A DNA stretch of 7,578 bases from Flavipsychrobacter stenotrophus (GCA_947379685.1 CANCOG010000239.1:1-7578), one strand, 5' to 3'. Shown: positions 1-4,979, counted from the stretch's first letter. The notes: generated by a model from the letters alone, not told the origin. Program-made: numbers and translations.

Positions 1-45
1 CTCTTCTTTGTTACTTTGCGGGTTGGTTTGATTAAACTGGCTCAT
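1..45 (-). CDS. 5' end of an unidentified protein (partial)
   Basis: Read on the minus strand from an ATG at 45-43, the frame is open to the window edge and gives MSQFNQTNPQSNKEE. The peptide is polar and Gln/Asn-rich, like a disordered N-terminus, so no family can be named from it. The start is supported by an AAAGG-containing leader just upstream and by a perfect TAnnTTTG box on the same strand at 92-85. The gene is transcribed away from the exonuclease gene at 109, with which it shares a 63-base divergent intergenic region. Confidence 0.55.
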   Translation of the reverse strand, partial: MSQFNQTNPQSNKEE

Positions 46-53
46 AATATACC

Positions 54-81
54 TTTGTTTGAAAAGTCTTGTTTAAATTTG
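54..81 (+). promoter_or_regulatory. Candidate Bacteroidota promoter for the exonuclease gene
   Basis: TAAATTTG at 74-81 matches TAnnTTTG and lies 27 bases before the ATG at 109. TTTG at 54-57 could be the -33 box, but the 16-base spacer is shorter than the usual 19-20, so this is a weak candidate. It overlaps the leader and promoter of the divergent minus-strand gene. Confidence 0.3.
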
Positions 82-84
82 GTA

Positions 85-117
85 CAAATATAATATACAT
101 AGTTTGGAATGGAGCAA
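85..117 (-). promoter_or_regulatory. Candidate Bacteroidota promoter for the minus-strand gene at 45
   Basis: On the minus strand TATATTTG (plus 85-92) matches the Bacteroidota -7 consensus TAnnTTTG exactly. A GTTG at 118-115 could be the -33 element, at a slightly long spacing of about 22 bases. Transcription would start near 78, leaving a leader of about 33 bases. The -33 part lies inside the start of the divergent exonuclease gene. Confidence 0.4.
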
Positions 118-831
118 CTGAAAGGGATTTTGTTTATCGATATTGAAACTGTGCCATCAGTGCCGAACTATGACCAGTTGCCCGACGCACTACAGAAAGA
201 ATGGAACAAAAAAGCAAAACTGATCAGGAACCTCCCGGACCCGGAAGCCGCGCCTGAAGGGCTTTTCGGCGAACGGGCCGGTGTATATTCGGAGTTTGCA
301 AAGGTAGTTTGTATAGGAATTGGGAGCCTCTACCCCAACGGTAAAAGCTGGAATATGCGGTTAAAAGCACTCACCGGCGACGATGAGAAGGTTTTGTTAA
401 ATGATTTCTGTGCACTGATAGAAAGGTTCTCTACCCAGTATAAGGACTTCCGTTTTTGTGGCCACAACATAAAAGAATTTGACATCCCCTTCTTGTGCAG
501 GCGAATGATTATCAATGGCGTAACACTTCCTTCCTGCATGCAGCTATATGGCAAGAAACCATGGGAAGTAAACCATATTGACACAATGGATCTCTGGCGT
601 TTTGGCGATTATAAGAACTTTACATCGTTATCACTGTTGGCTGCAGTTTTGGGTATTCCTTCTCCCAAATCGGACCTGGATGGCAGCATGGTTGCCGGCG
701 TTTACTGGCTTGAAAAAGACCTCAGGCGAATTGGCAGTTATTGCCTTCAGGATGTGCATACTTCTGCAAAAGTCTATCTGAGGCTTACCGGAATTCATGA
801 TATAGACCCAAGCCCGGTTTATGTGGAATAA
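109..831 (+). CDS. PolB-type 3'-5' exonuclease (predicted, DnaQ/RNase H-like fold)
   Basis: A stand-alone proofreading-type exonuclease of 240 residues, related to the exonuclease domain of family B DNA polymerases (the DNA_pol_B_exo2-like group). All three exonuclease motifs are visible: ExoI as D11-I-E13 in FIDIETVPS, ExoII as HNIKEFD with N120 and D125, and ExoIII as YCLQD with Y211 and D215. D11, E13, D125 and D215 would bind the two catalytic metal ions. The segment DTMDLWRF (158-165) is also typical of this group. The protein has no polymerase domain, signal peptide or membrane segment, so it is probably cytoplasmic and acts in DNA repair or single-strand trimming. The true substrate cannot be read from the sequence. 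The start at 109 is supported because the hydrophobic strand carrying ExoI begins only six residues in. The gene stands alone, with a 300-base gap before holA. Confidence 0.9.
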   Translation: MEQLKGILFIDIETVPSVPNYDQLPDALQKEWNKKAKLIRNLPDPEAAPEGLFGERAGVYSEFAKVVCIGIGSLYPNGKSWNMRLKALTGDDEKVLLNDFCALIERFSTQYKDFRFCGHNIKEFDIPFLCRRMIINGVTLPSCMQLYGKKPWEVNHIDTMDLWRFGDYKNFTSLSLLAAVLGIPSPKSDLDGSMVAGVYWLEKDLRRIGSYCLQDVHTSAKVYLRLTGIHDIDPSPVYVE

Positions 832-910
832 TTTGTGCAAAAAGTGTTCAAAATTGGGGTAGCTAAACAAAAAAAACAGAACGCAGGACAATCAGTTCGA
901 TGTACCTTTA

Positions 911-1036
911 CCTCAATGTCATTGAGCTAAGGTTTTCGCGCGAAGGCGCAAAGACGCAATTCCAGTTTATTCAAACAAGGTTTAGTATATTTGAAACACA
1001 AGCCGCAAAGAAAATCCTGTAACTTTATGACATTGA
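911..1036. repeat. Intergenic palindromic elements between exonuclease gene and holA
   Basis: The gap 832-1080 holds no convincing gene but has clear structure. CTCAATG (912-918) and CATTGAG (920-926) form a 7-bp palindrome around one base. TCAATGTCAT (913-922) recurs inverted as ATGACATTGA (1027-1036). Between them lies TTTTCGCGCGAAGGCGCAAA (934-953), followed by GACGCAA, with a second short CCGCAAAG at 1003-1010. GCGCAAAGACGCAA-like stretches are, to my knowledge, a recurrent dispersed intergenic motif in Bacteroidota; that is recollection, not shown here. A small perfect palindrome, GCCTG and CAGGC around one C, lies at 1073-1083. Confidence 0.5.
986..993 (+). promoter_or_regulatory. Candidate -7 box upstream of holA
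   Basis: TATATTTG matches TAnnTTTG exactly. No good -33 TTTG is seen 19-20 bases upstream. If used, the holA leader would be about 130 bases and would contain the palindromes and the heptamer array. Confidence 0.3.
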
Positions 1037-1080
1037 CCTTTGCACACCAAAACAAACTAATTACTAATACCTGCCTGCCA

Positions 1081-1129
1081 GGCTTTTGACTAACGACTAA
1101 AGACTTTTGACTTACGACTTACGACTAAA
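1081..1129 (+). repeat. Seven-copy heptamer tandem repeat, consensus GACTWAM
   Basis: The 49 bases divide exactly into seven consecutive heptamers: GGCTTTT, GACTAAC, GACTAAA, GACTTTT, GACTTAC, GACTTAC, GACTAAA. Six of the seven begin with GACT and the first differs by one base (GGCT). The array ends two bases before the holA ATG at 1132, so it forms the ribosome-loading region of that gene. The register is perfect, with no indel. Heptamer microsatellites can change copy number by strand slippage; whether this one does is unknown. Confidence 0.85.
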
Positions 1130-1131
1130 AC

Positions 1132-2133
1132 ATGAATGCAGACTATAAAAAGATACTTCAGTCGTTAAAAACGCGCCAGTATGCGCCCTTCTACCTGGTT
1201 GACGGTGATGAAAACTACTATATAGATACCCTTACCGAACAGTTTGAGAACATACTCCCACCACATGAACGCGATTTCAACCTCATGGTACTATATGGCA
1301 AGGAGTCTTCATGGGCCGATGTTGTTAACGCCTGCAGACGATTCCCCATGTTTGCAGAAAAGCAAGTGGTGATCTTGAAGGATGCCGCCAGTCTCAAAGA
1401 TTTTGGGGAATTGCTGGGTTATCTTGAAAAGCCCTCCCCTACCACGATATTATTGATTGAACACCGATATAAGAAAGCCGATGGCAAAACAAAGATCGTA
1501 AAGTATATCAAGGACAAGGGCTGGTACTTCAATTCGGAAAAAGTGAAGGACAGTGCCATGCCACAGTGGATACAGGATTACGGCCTTGAAATTGGTTTCC
1601 AGGTGGCTGAGCGCGAAGCCCAGATACTGGCAACCTACCTGGGTAATGACCTGCAAAAAATTGCCAATGAAATTGAAAAGGTACGCATAAATGTACCTGA
1701 GGAAAAGGCGCTGACATCGGCCATGATCCAGAAATATATTGGTATCAGCCGTGAATACAACATATTTGAATTTGCTGAGGTGGTTACATGCAATGACAAG
1801 GACAAATTGTACAGAATGCTCTCCTACTTCATCAGCAGTCCCAAGGCAGCTCCTATGCCTTTGCTGATTGGTGCCTTTTACGGGCATTTCAGCAAACTAT
1901 ATGCTGCCAATTTTGTGAAAGGGAAGCCTGAGAAAGATGCGGCCGCCGCCCTCGGCACATGGCCTTCCAAGCTAAAAGAGATAATGGCAACAACGCAACA
2001 ATGGCCCCAGGCCCGCACTGAGCGCGCCATGCTGCTGCTCGGCAAGTACAGTACAATGGGCGTTGGTGTAAAAAGCAACAGCGATGACAAGGAATTGCTG
2101 AAGGAGTTGATTGGGCAGTTGTTGGTGGCGTGA
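1132..2133 (+). CDS. holA: DNA polymerase III subunit delta (clamp loader)
   Basis: The delta subunit opens the beta sliding clamp as part of the clamp-loader complex with tau/gamma and delta prime. The 333 residues are the usual length for the family. The N-terminal region reads APFYLVDGDENYYIDTL (18-34), the typical opening strand and helix where other AAA+ proteins would have a P-loop; as expected for delta, no Walker A is present. RRFPMFAEKQVVILKDA (about 69-85) is the characteristic delta segment around the clamp-interacting helix. A lid region with LGNDLQKIANEIEKV (about 170-184) and an alpha-helical C-terminal collar domain (about 210-333, with IGISREYNIFEFAE at its beginning) follow. 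The ATG at 1132 is fixed by the start of homology and by stops upstream. It lies two bases after a heptamer tandem array. The gene is followed by repeat A1 after about 45 bases and appears monocistronic. Confidence 0.93.
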   Translation: MNADYKKILQSLKTRQYAPFYLVDGDENYYIDTLTEQFENILPPHERDFNLMVLYGKESSWADVVNACRRFPMFAEKQVVILKDAASLKDFGELLGYLEKPSPTTILLIEHRYKKADGKTKIVKYIKDKGWYFNSEKVKDSAMPQWIQDYGLEIGFQVAEREAQILATYLGNDLQKIANEIEKVRINVPEEKALTSAMIQKYIGISREYNIFEFAEVVTCNDKDKLYRMLSYFISSPKAAPMPLLIGAFYGHFSKLYAANFVKGKPEKDAAAALGTWPSKLKEIMATTQQWPQARTERAMLLLGKYSTMGVGVKSNSDDKELLKELIGQLLVA

Positions 2134-2177
2134 TATTGGGGGTTGACTTATTGGTACGGGTGATGAAGAAGTAGCTA

Positions 2178-2267
2178 AGCGGCAGTTAAAAACTGCCGGG
2201 ACTACCTAGACACGAGTCGGCTCCGCACAAAAGCAACGCGTCAGACTCGCGCCAGATGTGCATTTGA
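2178..2267 (+). repeat. Repeat family A, copy 1
   Basis: This copy begins with a hairpin of GGCAGTT (2181-2187) and AACTGCC (2191-2197) around AAA, then a conserved segment GACACGAGTCGGCT and AAAGCAACGCGTCAGACTC. CGAGTC (2213-2218) pairs with GACTCG (2244-2249) as a second, larger stem-loop. It is clearly related to 3351-3465 and to 4980-5035. There is no T-run after the hairpins, so it does not look like a classical terminator for holA. It ends with ATTTGA, 30 bases before the GTG of the next gene; copy A2 has the same spacing to its downstream gene within a few bases. Confidence 0.85.
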
Positions 2268-2297
2268 CAATATTATAATATATAAAAATACAAGTCA

Positions 2298-2582
2298 GTG
2301 AGCAAAATAAAGTGTTTTTGTGGCAATGTTATTCGAACGGAAACGGGAGAGGGGTGGCCTGGTTATAGAATTTTTAGTGAACAAGTAATCGATGATGTAA
2401 TATCCCAAATGATTGATTCTGGCACTGAAAATATTGTATCCGTTTTTATGGGCAATTCAAAGGATATGTTTGTGTGCATTGATTGTGGCAGGTTGTGGAT
2501 TGACACGGAAAAGAATGCTATTTTCACTTGTTATAGGAAAGAGAATTTGGACGCCCCTGGCCTGGAAACAGACTATAAGTAA
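2298..2582 (+). CDS. Small orphan protein with paired Cys knuckles (possible zinc ribbon)
   Basis: 94 residues, function unknown. It starts with GTG at 2298; no ATG lies near the N-terminus, and the Cys motif begins at residue 6, so the start must be close. Cys pairs C6-x-C8 in KCFCGN and C60-x2-C63 in CIDCGRLW are spaced like the two halves of a small zinc-binding ribbon. C78 is an extra Cys. Between them is an acidic, probably helical segment (DDVISQMIDS, 32-41). There is no signal peptide or membrane helix, so it is likely cytoplasmic. It resembles, from memory only, small hypothetical proteins found near polymorphic-toxin loci and could be an orphan immunity protein; no toxin is visible. 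It is bounded by repeat A1 upstream and repeat B1 downstream, is lower in GC than holA and probably arrived by transfer. Confidence 0.7.
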   Translation: MSKIKCFCGNVIRTETGEGWPGYRIFSEQVIDDVISQMIDSGTENIVSVFMGNSKDMFVCIDCGRLWIDTEKNAIFTCYRKENLDAPGLETDYK

Positions 2583-2588
2583 GCAACT

Positions 2589-2608
2589 AACTTTGCCTGC
2601 CCAAAGTT
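2589..2608 (+). other. Hairpin immediately after the 94-residue gene
   Basis: AACTTTG (2589-2595) and CAAAGTT (2602-2608) form a perfect 7-bp stem with a 6-base loop, starting six bases after the TAA. It overlaps the left edge of repeat B1. It lacks a T-run, so it may protect the 3' end of the message or mark a cassette boundary. Confidence 0.45.
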
Positions 2609-2820
2609 GGGCGAAAGTCTCCAACTCCGCCGGGCGCAGAATGCCTCCGATGGCTAGCGGAACTGACCGTAATTGCTGAACCGTCAATTGTAAAACCTAA
2701 CTCGCGGGTCTGGAGACCGGTTACAGGCCCGCCTTAGCAAAAAGCTACGGCAAATTTTTATTATATTTGTTGTTGATAGATACCAAGGTTAGGCGGCAAG
2801 TGACTATCGATAACGGGATA
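2603..2820 (+). repeat. Repeat family B, copy 1 (long form)
   Basis: A long intergenic repeat, colinear with 4546-4745 over its full length and with 3970-4080 over its right half. Landmarks in order are a GGCGAAAGTCTCCAACTCCG stem-loop-like segment (2609-2628), the phrase CAATTGTAAAA (2685-2695), the near-palindrome CGGGTCTGGAGACCGG (2705-2720), the terminator-like hairpin at 2732-2759, and a 49-base block (2740-2788) identical to 3998-4046 that contains TTGATAGATACCAAGG. The AAGTGACTAnCGAnAACGGG tail (2799-2818) is shared with copy 2. The potential reading frame in copy 3 is broken by a TAG here, so the repeat is not under consistent coding constraint. Confidence 0.85.
2732..2759 (+). terminator. 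Terminator-like hairpin within repeat B1
   Basis: CCTTAGC (2732-2738) and GCTACGG (2744-2750) form a stem with one mismatch, followed by CAAA and TTTTT. Copies B2 and B3 have the perfect version. It lies 150 bases after the stop of the 94-residue gene and before the next gene. Confidence 0.5.
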
Positions 2821-2858
2821 TTTTGTTTTCACCCACCAAGCATACATCAGACCGCTAT

Positions 2859-3299
2859 ATGATTAAAATAGTCAACTGGAGCATATTGGCTACATGCTGT
2901 GGTAACGGAGCACATTTACCATTTGCAATTTTGCGTTTGAACTCATCAAATGAAGAAGAGCGAAAGCAAGCCTATTGGCAGTTAGATAATTTTGTAGTAG
3001 TTCAATCCTATTTGTATGAAGCTGCCTATTATGTTATAGAACCAATTCTCGAGTTGTTGGAAATGCCTTACAGTGTTGACCGACTATGGCCTTTAACAAT
3101 TTTAACTGAAATCGCCTTGGGTGGCAACGAAACAACAGAAATAATCATGCAAGATACGGGCGAAAAGAAAATACTAATTCGAGCCTGTCAAGAAAAGCTT
3201 AAAGAGTTGAAACAGAGGATTGATAGGATCGTTGTTGTTTCGCAGAAGGAAATTGAAGAAAAACAAACGCTACTTTGGGCTATTAATGAAATGGAGTAA
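2859..3299 (+). CDS. Orphan helical protein, HEAT-repeat-like (possible immunity protein)
   Basis: 146 residues from the ATG at 2859. An in-frame TTG at 2823 would add 12 residues, but these lie against the end of repeat B1 and look non-coding, so I prefer the ATG. The protein is predicted almost entirely helical: AILRLNSSNEEERKQAYWQL (23-42) and YVIEPILELLE (58-68) read as paired helices of HEAT/ARM type, then ILTEIALGG (81-89), and a charged C-terminal helix from about 104 to 145 that may be a coiled coil. I recall a widespread family of small HEAT-like hypothetical proteins with the pattern AY-x-L-x-N-x-VV-x-Q-x-x-LYEAA. Members often sit in toxin-immunity neighbourhoods, which suggests but does not prove an immunity role. 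No signal peptide is seen. The gene lies between repeats B1 and A2. An inverted pair, ATAGCC (3301-3306) and GGCTAT (3328-3333), follows the stop. Confidence 0.75.
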   Translation: MIKIVNWSILATCCGNGAHLPFAILRLNSSNEEERKQAYWQLDNFVVVQSYLYEAAYYVIEPILELLEMPYSVDRLWPLTILTEIALGGNETTEIIMQDTGEKKILIRACQEKLKELKQRIDRIVVVSQKEIEEKQTLLWAINEME

Positions 3300-3350
3300 T
3301 ATAGCCGAGATTCGCATAAAATATATTGGCTATCCCCGAAAGAAAGTGGT

Positions 3351-3465
3351 TTCCGGCAGTTAAAAACTGCCAGGACTACCTGGACATCCCGACAGAAAAA
3401 TCGGGACAGGCTGAGTCGGCTCCGTACAGAAGCAACGCCTCAGACTCACGCAGACGAGGATTTGA
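3351..3465 (+). repeat. Repeat family A, copy 2, with nested hairpin insertion
   Basis: The GGCAGTT/AACTGCC hairpin (3355-3371) and the GAGTCGGCTCC...AGCAACGC-TCAGACTC segment (3413-3447) match copy A1. Between them this copy has about 27 extra bases (about 3386-3412), including TCCCGA (3387-3392) and TCGGGA (3401-3406), a 6-bp hairpin. A1 and A3 lack this insert. CTGAG (3411-3415) with CTCAG (3439-3443), or TGAGTC with GACTCA, can form alternative stems. It ends 34 bases before the next ATG. Confidence 0.85.
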
Positions 3466-3499
3466 TGAAAAGCCGATAGTACTTAGAAAACAATAAAAT

Positions 3500-3949
3500 A
3501 TGGCAATTGTATTTGAAGGTAAAAGTAAATGCCCGTTGTGCTACAGGGAGCTAGTTGACAATTTTATGCTGTTTCCCAATCTCATATCGAACATGAAGGA
3601 TATATTGTATCCATTTAGCGATGCCGGGGTGCATCATGAATGCTTAAACAACAATAAATTTAAGAGCCTGATTTTAAACATTGTTGCTAAAAACAATGCT
3701 CTTATATCAGAATATAGAAATGTTGATAACCCTCGAAATATAATTGTAATCGGGCTATTAACCTCTGACATCGAGGAAGAGTTGCATAAGTTTAATTTTA
3801 TTTTACTTAATAAGCGACAAGTTTGGAATGACAAAACAGTTTTTTTAAGAATTGCTACAAAGTTCCTTGACGATGGTAAATGGGTTAGCAGCAGTCCAGA
3901 TAATAATTACCTAAAAAAATTGGTCGAAAAAATATTGCAACTACAATAA
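3500..3949 (+). CDS. Orphan protein with N-terminal Cys/His knuckle
   Basis: 149 residues, function unknown. The ATG at 3500 has an A-rich leader (AACAATAAAAT) typical of Bacteroidota and fits the first strand, MAIVFEGK. The N-terminus has C11-x2-C14 in KCPLCYREL and a second candidate ligand set H45, H46 and C48 in GVHHECL, suggesting a small zinc-binding module of about 50 residues. The rest is alpha/beta with IIVIGLLTSD (81-90) as a buried strand and a C-terminal helix NYLKKLVEKILQLQ. There is no signal peptide or membrane helix. It is strongly AT-rich compared with holA, which supports recent acquisition. Repeat A2 lies immediately upstream and a 7-bp hairpin overlaps the stop codon. An orphan immunity protein is possible; it was not recognised as a named family. 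Confidence 0.75.
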   Translation: MAIVFEGKSKCPLCYRELVDNFMLFPNLISNMKDILYPFSDAGVHHECLNNNKFKSLILNIVAKNNALISEYRNVDNPRNIIVIGLLTSDIEEELHKFNFILLNKRQVWNDKTVFLRIATKFLDDGKWVSSSPDNNYLKKLVEKILQLQ

Positions 3950-3965
3950 TGCAATATCGCATTAT
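3946..3965 (+). other. Hairpin overlapping the stop codon of the 149-residue gene
   Basis: ATAATGC (3946-3952) and GCATTAT (3959-3965) form a perfect 7-bp stem with a 6-base loop. The TAA stop (3947-3949) is inside the left arm. It has the same geometry as the hairpin after the 94-residue gene (7-bp stem, 6-base loop) but an unrelated sequence. Confidence 0.45.
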
Positions 3966-3969
3966 GTAA

Positions 3970-4080
3970 CAGACCGGCAACCGGGCCCGCCGTAGCTAAA
4001 AGCTACGGCAAATTTTTATTATATTTGTTGTTGATAGATACCAAGGCTAGACAGCAAGTGACTAACGAGAACGGGATTAA
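3970..4080 (+). repeat. Repeat family B, copy 2 (right half only)
   Basis: This copy starts inside the GGAGACCGG palindrome of the full-length form (CAGACCGGCAACCG here), so the left half is missing. The hairpin, the 49-base identical block (3998-4046) and the AAGTGACTAACGAGAACGGG tail are intact. It lies 20 bases after the stop of the 149-residue gene. Confidence 0.85.
3989..4017 (+). terminator. Terminator-like hairpin within repeat B2
   Basis: GCCGTAGCT (3989-3997) and AGCTACGGC (4001-4009) form a perfect 9-bp stem with an AAA loop, followed by AAA and TTTTT. It lies 40 bases after the stop of the 149-residue gene, which it could terminate. Confidence 0.6.
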
Positions 4081-4108
4081 CCAGCATTCAAAATTGGGGG
4101 CGTTAATT

Positions 4109-4405
4109 ATGAAAATATTTAAACTTAATGGCAAGATTTACTTCAGTTGGCTACTATTTTTTTGCTTCGTATCGGCAGGCACAGAAGCTTTAAACTTTGG
4201 AGGGATAGTAGAATCATCAAAAAGTGCTGCGTTAGCAACCATTGTGCCCACACTACTTGGAGTATTTTCATTTGTGCTATTTATTTTAAATTTATCCAAA
4301 ACAAATTCATATAGTTTACCCACAAAATTATTTTTAGCCGCTACGTCATTAGTATGTATTATTTATTTAATTTTTAATTGTATTACCATAACAACATACA
4401 TATAG
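4109..4405 (+). CDS. Small three-helix membrane protein, unknown function
   Basis: 98 residues from the ATG at 4109. The frame is open further up to 4025, but that extension is encoded by repeat B2 (it reads LLIDTKARQ, as does the same stretch in B3), so I treat it as non-coding. Hydrophobic segments at about 11-28 (IYFSWLLFFCFVSAGT), 43-62 (ALATIVPTLLGVFSFVLFIL) and 75-95 (LFLAATSLVCIIYLIFNCIT) indicate three membrane helices with short polar loops. The first could act as an uncleaved signal anchor. Base composition is very AT-rich. I do not recognise the family; small membrane proteins in such arrays can be immunity proteins against membrane-acting toxins, but nothing here shows that. Repeat B2 lies 28 bases upstream and no hairpin follows the stop closely. 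Confidence 0.6.
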   Translation: MKIFKLNGKIYFSWLLFFCFVSAGTEALNFGGIVESSKSAALATIVPTLLGVFSFVLFILNLSKTNSYSLPTKLFLAATSLVCIIYLIFNCITITTYI

Positions 4406-4545
4406 GTACGATGAATTATTAATTTTAATATTGTATTTTAAAAAATTAAATGTAATTACGGCCATAAAAATTATACTGTTTATCACTGCTGTCCTGTTCT
4501 TGTTAGCTTATCTCACTCTTTGAGATAACAAAAATAAATTGAAAT
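4406..4545 (+). other. AT-rich gap with a possible 30-residue hydrophobic peptide
   Basis: From a TTG at 4431 to a TGA at 4521-4523 the frame reads MYFKKLNVITAIKIILFI and continues hydrophobic to AYLTL: one membrane helix after a short basic head. It could be a tiny membrane protein or the leftover tail of a lost gene; the frame is open backwards into the 98-residue gene without an ATG. TTATCTCA (4508-4515) and TGAGATAA (4521-4528) form a perfect 8-bp hairpin over its stop, without a T-run. Confidence 0.2.
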
Positions 4546-4745
4546 ACAGTTCGCCGAAGTCTCCGACTCCGGCGGGCACGGATTGCGGTCTCCAGACCGC
4601 TGTGGTTGAACCGACAATTGTAAAATCCAACTCACCGGTCTGGAGACCGGCAACCGAGCCCGCCGTAGCTAAAAGCTACGGCGAACTTTTATTATATTTA
4701 TTGTTGATAGATACCAAGGCCAGGATTTGGGAGACTAACCAGAAC
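4546..4745 (+). repeat. Repeat family B, copy 3 (long form)
   Basis: This is the most regular copy. It contains GCCGAAGTC/GACTCCGGC (4553-4573, one mismatch), GCGGTCTCCAGACCGC (4585-4600), CCGGTCTGGAGACCGG (4635-4650) and the terminator-like hairpin at 4662-4690. The cores GGTCTCCAGACC and GGTCTGGAGACC are exact reverse complements of each other, so the two palindromes form a REP-pair-like inverted arrangement. An open frame of 79 codons (4539-4778) runs through it but is not shared by copy B1, so I do not call a gene. No coding gene follows before the array ends. Confidence 0.85.
4662..4690 (+). terminator. Terminator-like hairpin within repeat B3
   Basis: GCCGTAGCT (4662-4670) and AGCTACGGC (4674-4682) form a perfect 9-bp stem with an AAA loop, followed by GAAC and TTTT. 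The T-run is shorter than in B2. Confidence 0.5.
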
Positions 4746-4979
4746 AGGTACATACGGCATCGGTACAAAACTGTGTAGATCTTCTATAAAGATGCGATGC
4801 CGATGGCATCATTACTTGGCCTGCAATTCTTACCTAAATTACATTCTGGCTAATGCGTACACAGGGCCTGGCTTTGTGTGCAACTGATGTGGCTAAAGCC
4901 GGTTGTTTCTGATTCTATCCCCCAGCTTAAAAGCCGGGGCAACTGAACGGATTGAATTTGATTTTATGAATAATGCAGG
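4746..4979. repeat. Cluster of short palindromes, no gene
   Basis: No credible coding frame is seen. Structures in order: GATGCC/GGCATC around GAT (4796-4810), with CATCGG (4758-4763) also inverted as CCGATG (4800-4805); ACACA/TGTGT with G-U pairs inside (4859-4879); GGCTAAAGCC (4891-4900); and CCCCAGCTT/AAGCCGGGG (4920-4939, one mismatch). The last two share a GGCT-AAA-AGCC-like core and look like another dispersed Bacteroidota palindromic element followed by GCAACTGAACGGATTGAAT. Confidence 0.55.

Noticed and set aside
1450..1887. 145-codon minus-strand frame within holA
   Set aside because: It is antisense to a clearly conserved gene and is explained as a shadow of holA codon use.
2181..2197. 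GGCAGTT/AACTGCC hairpin as the holA terminator
   Set aside because: No T-run follows and the same hairpin opens repeat A2, so it belongs to the repeat rather than to holA.
2413..2679. 88-codon frame overlapping the 94-residue gene
   Set aside because: It overlaps the Cys-knuckle gene in another frame, runs into repeat B1 and has no family-like features.
2695..2794. Integron attC-like ends: ACCTAAC (2695-2701, RYYYAAC) and GTTAGGC (2788-2794, GTTRRRY) within repeat B1, next to small cassette-like genes
   Set aside because: The R' equivalent is GCTAGAC in B2 and GCCAGGA in B3, B2 lacks the left half altogether, the inner attC L boxes are not complementary, and no integrase is in the window. 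The resemblance is probably chance, though the cassette analogy stands.
4539..4778. 79-codon open frame through repeat B3
   Set aside because: It consists almost wholly of repeat B3, the equivalent frame in B1 has a stop, and it uses a non-ATG start. It is a repeat passing through an open frame, not a gene.
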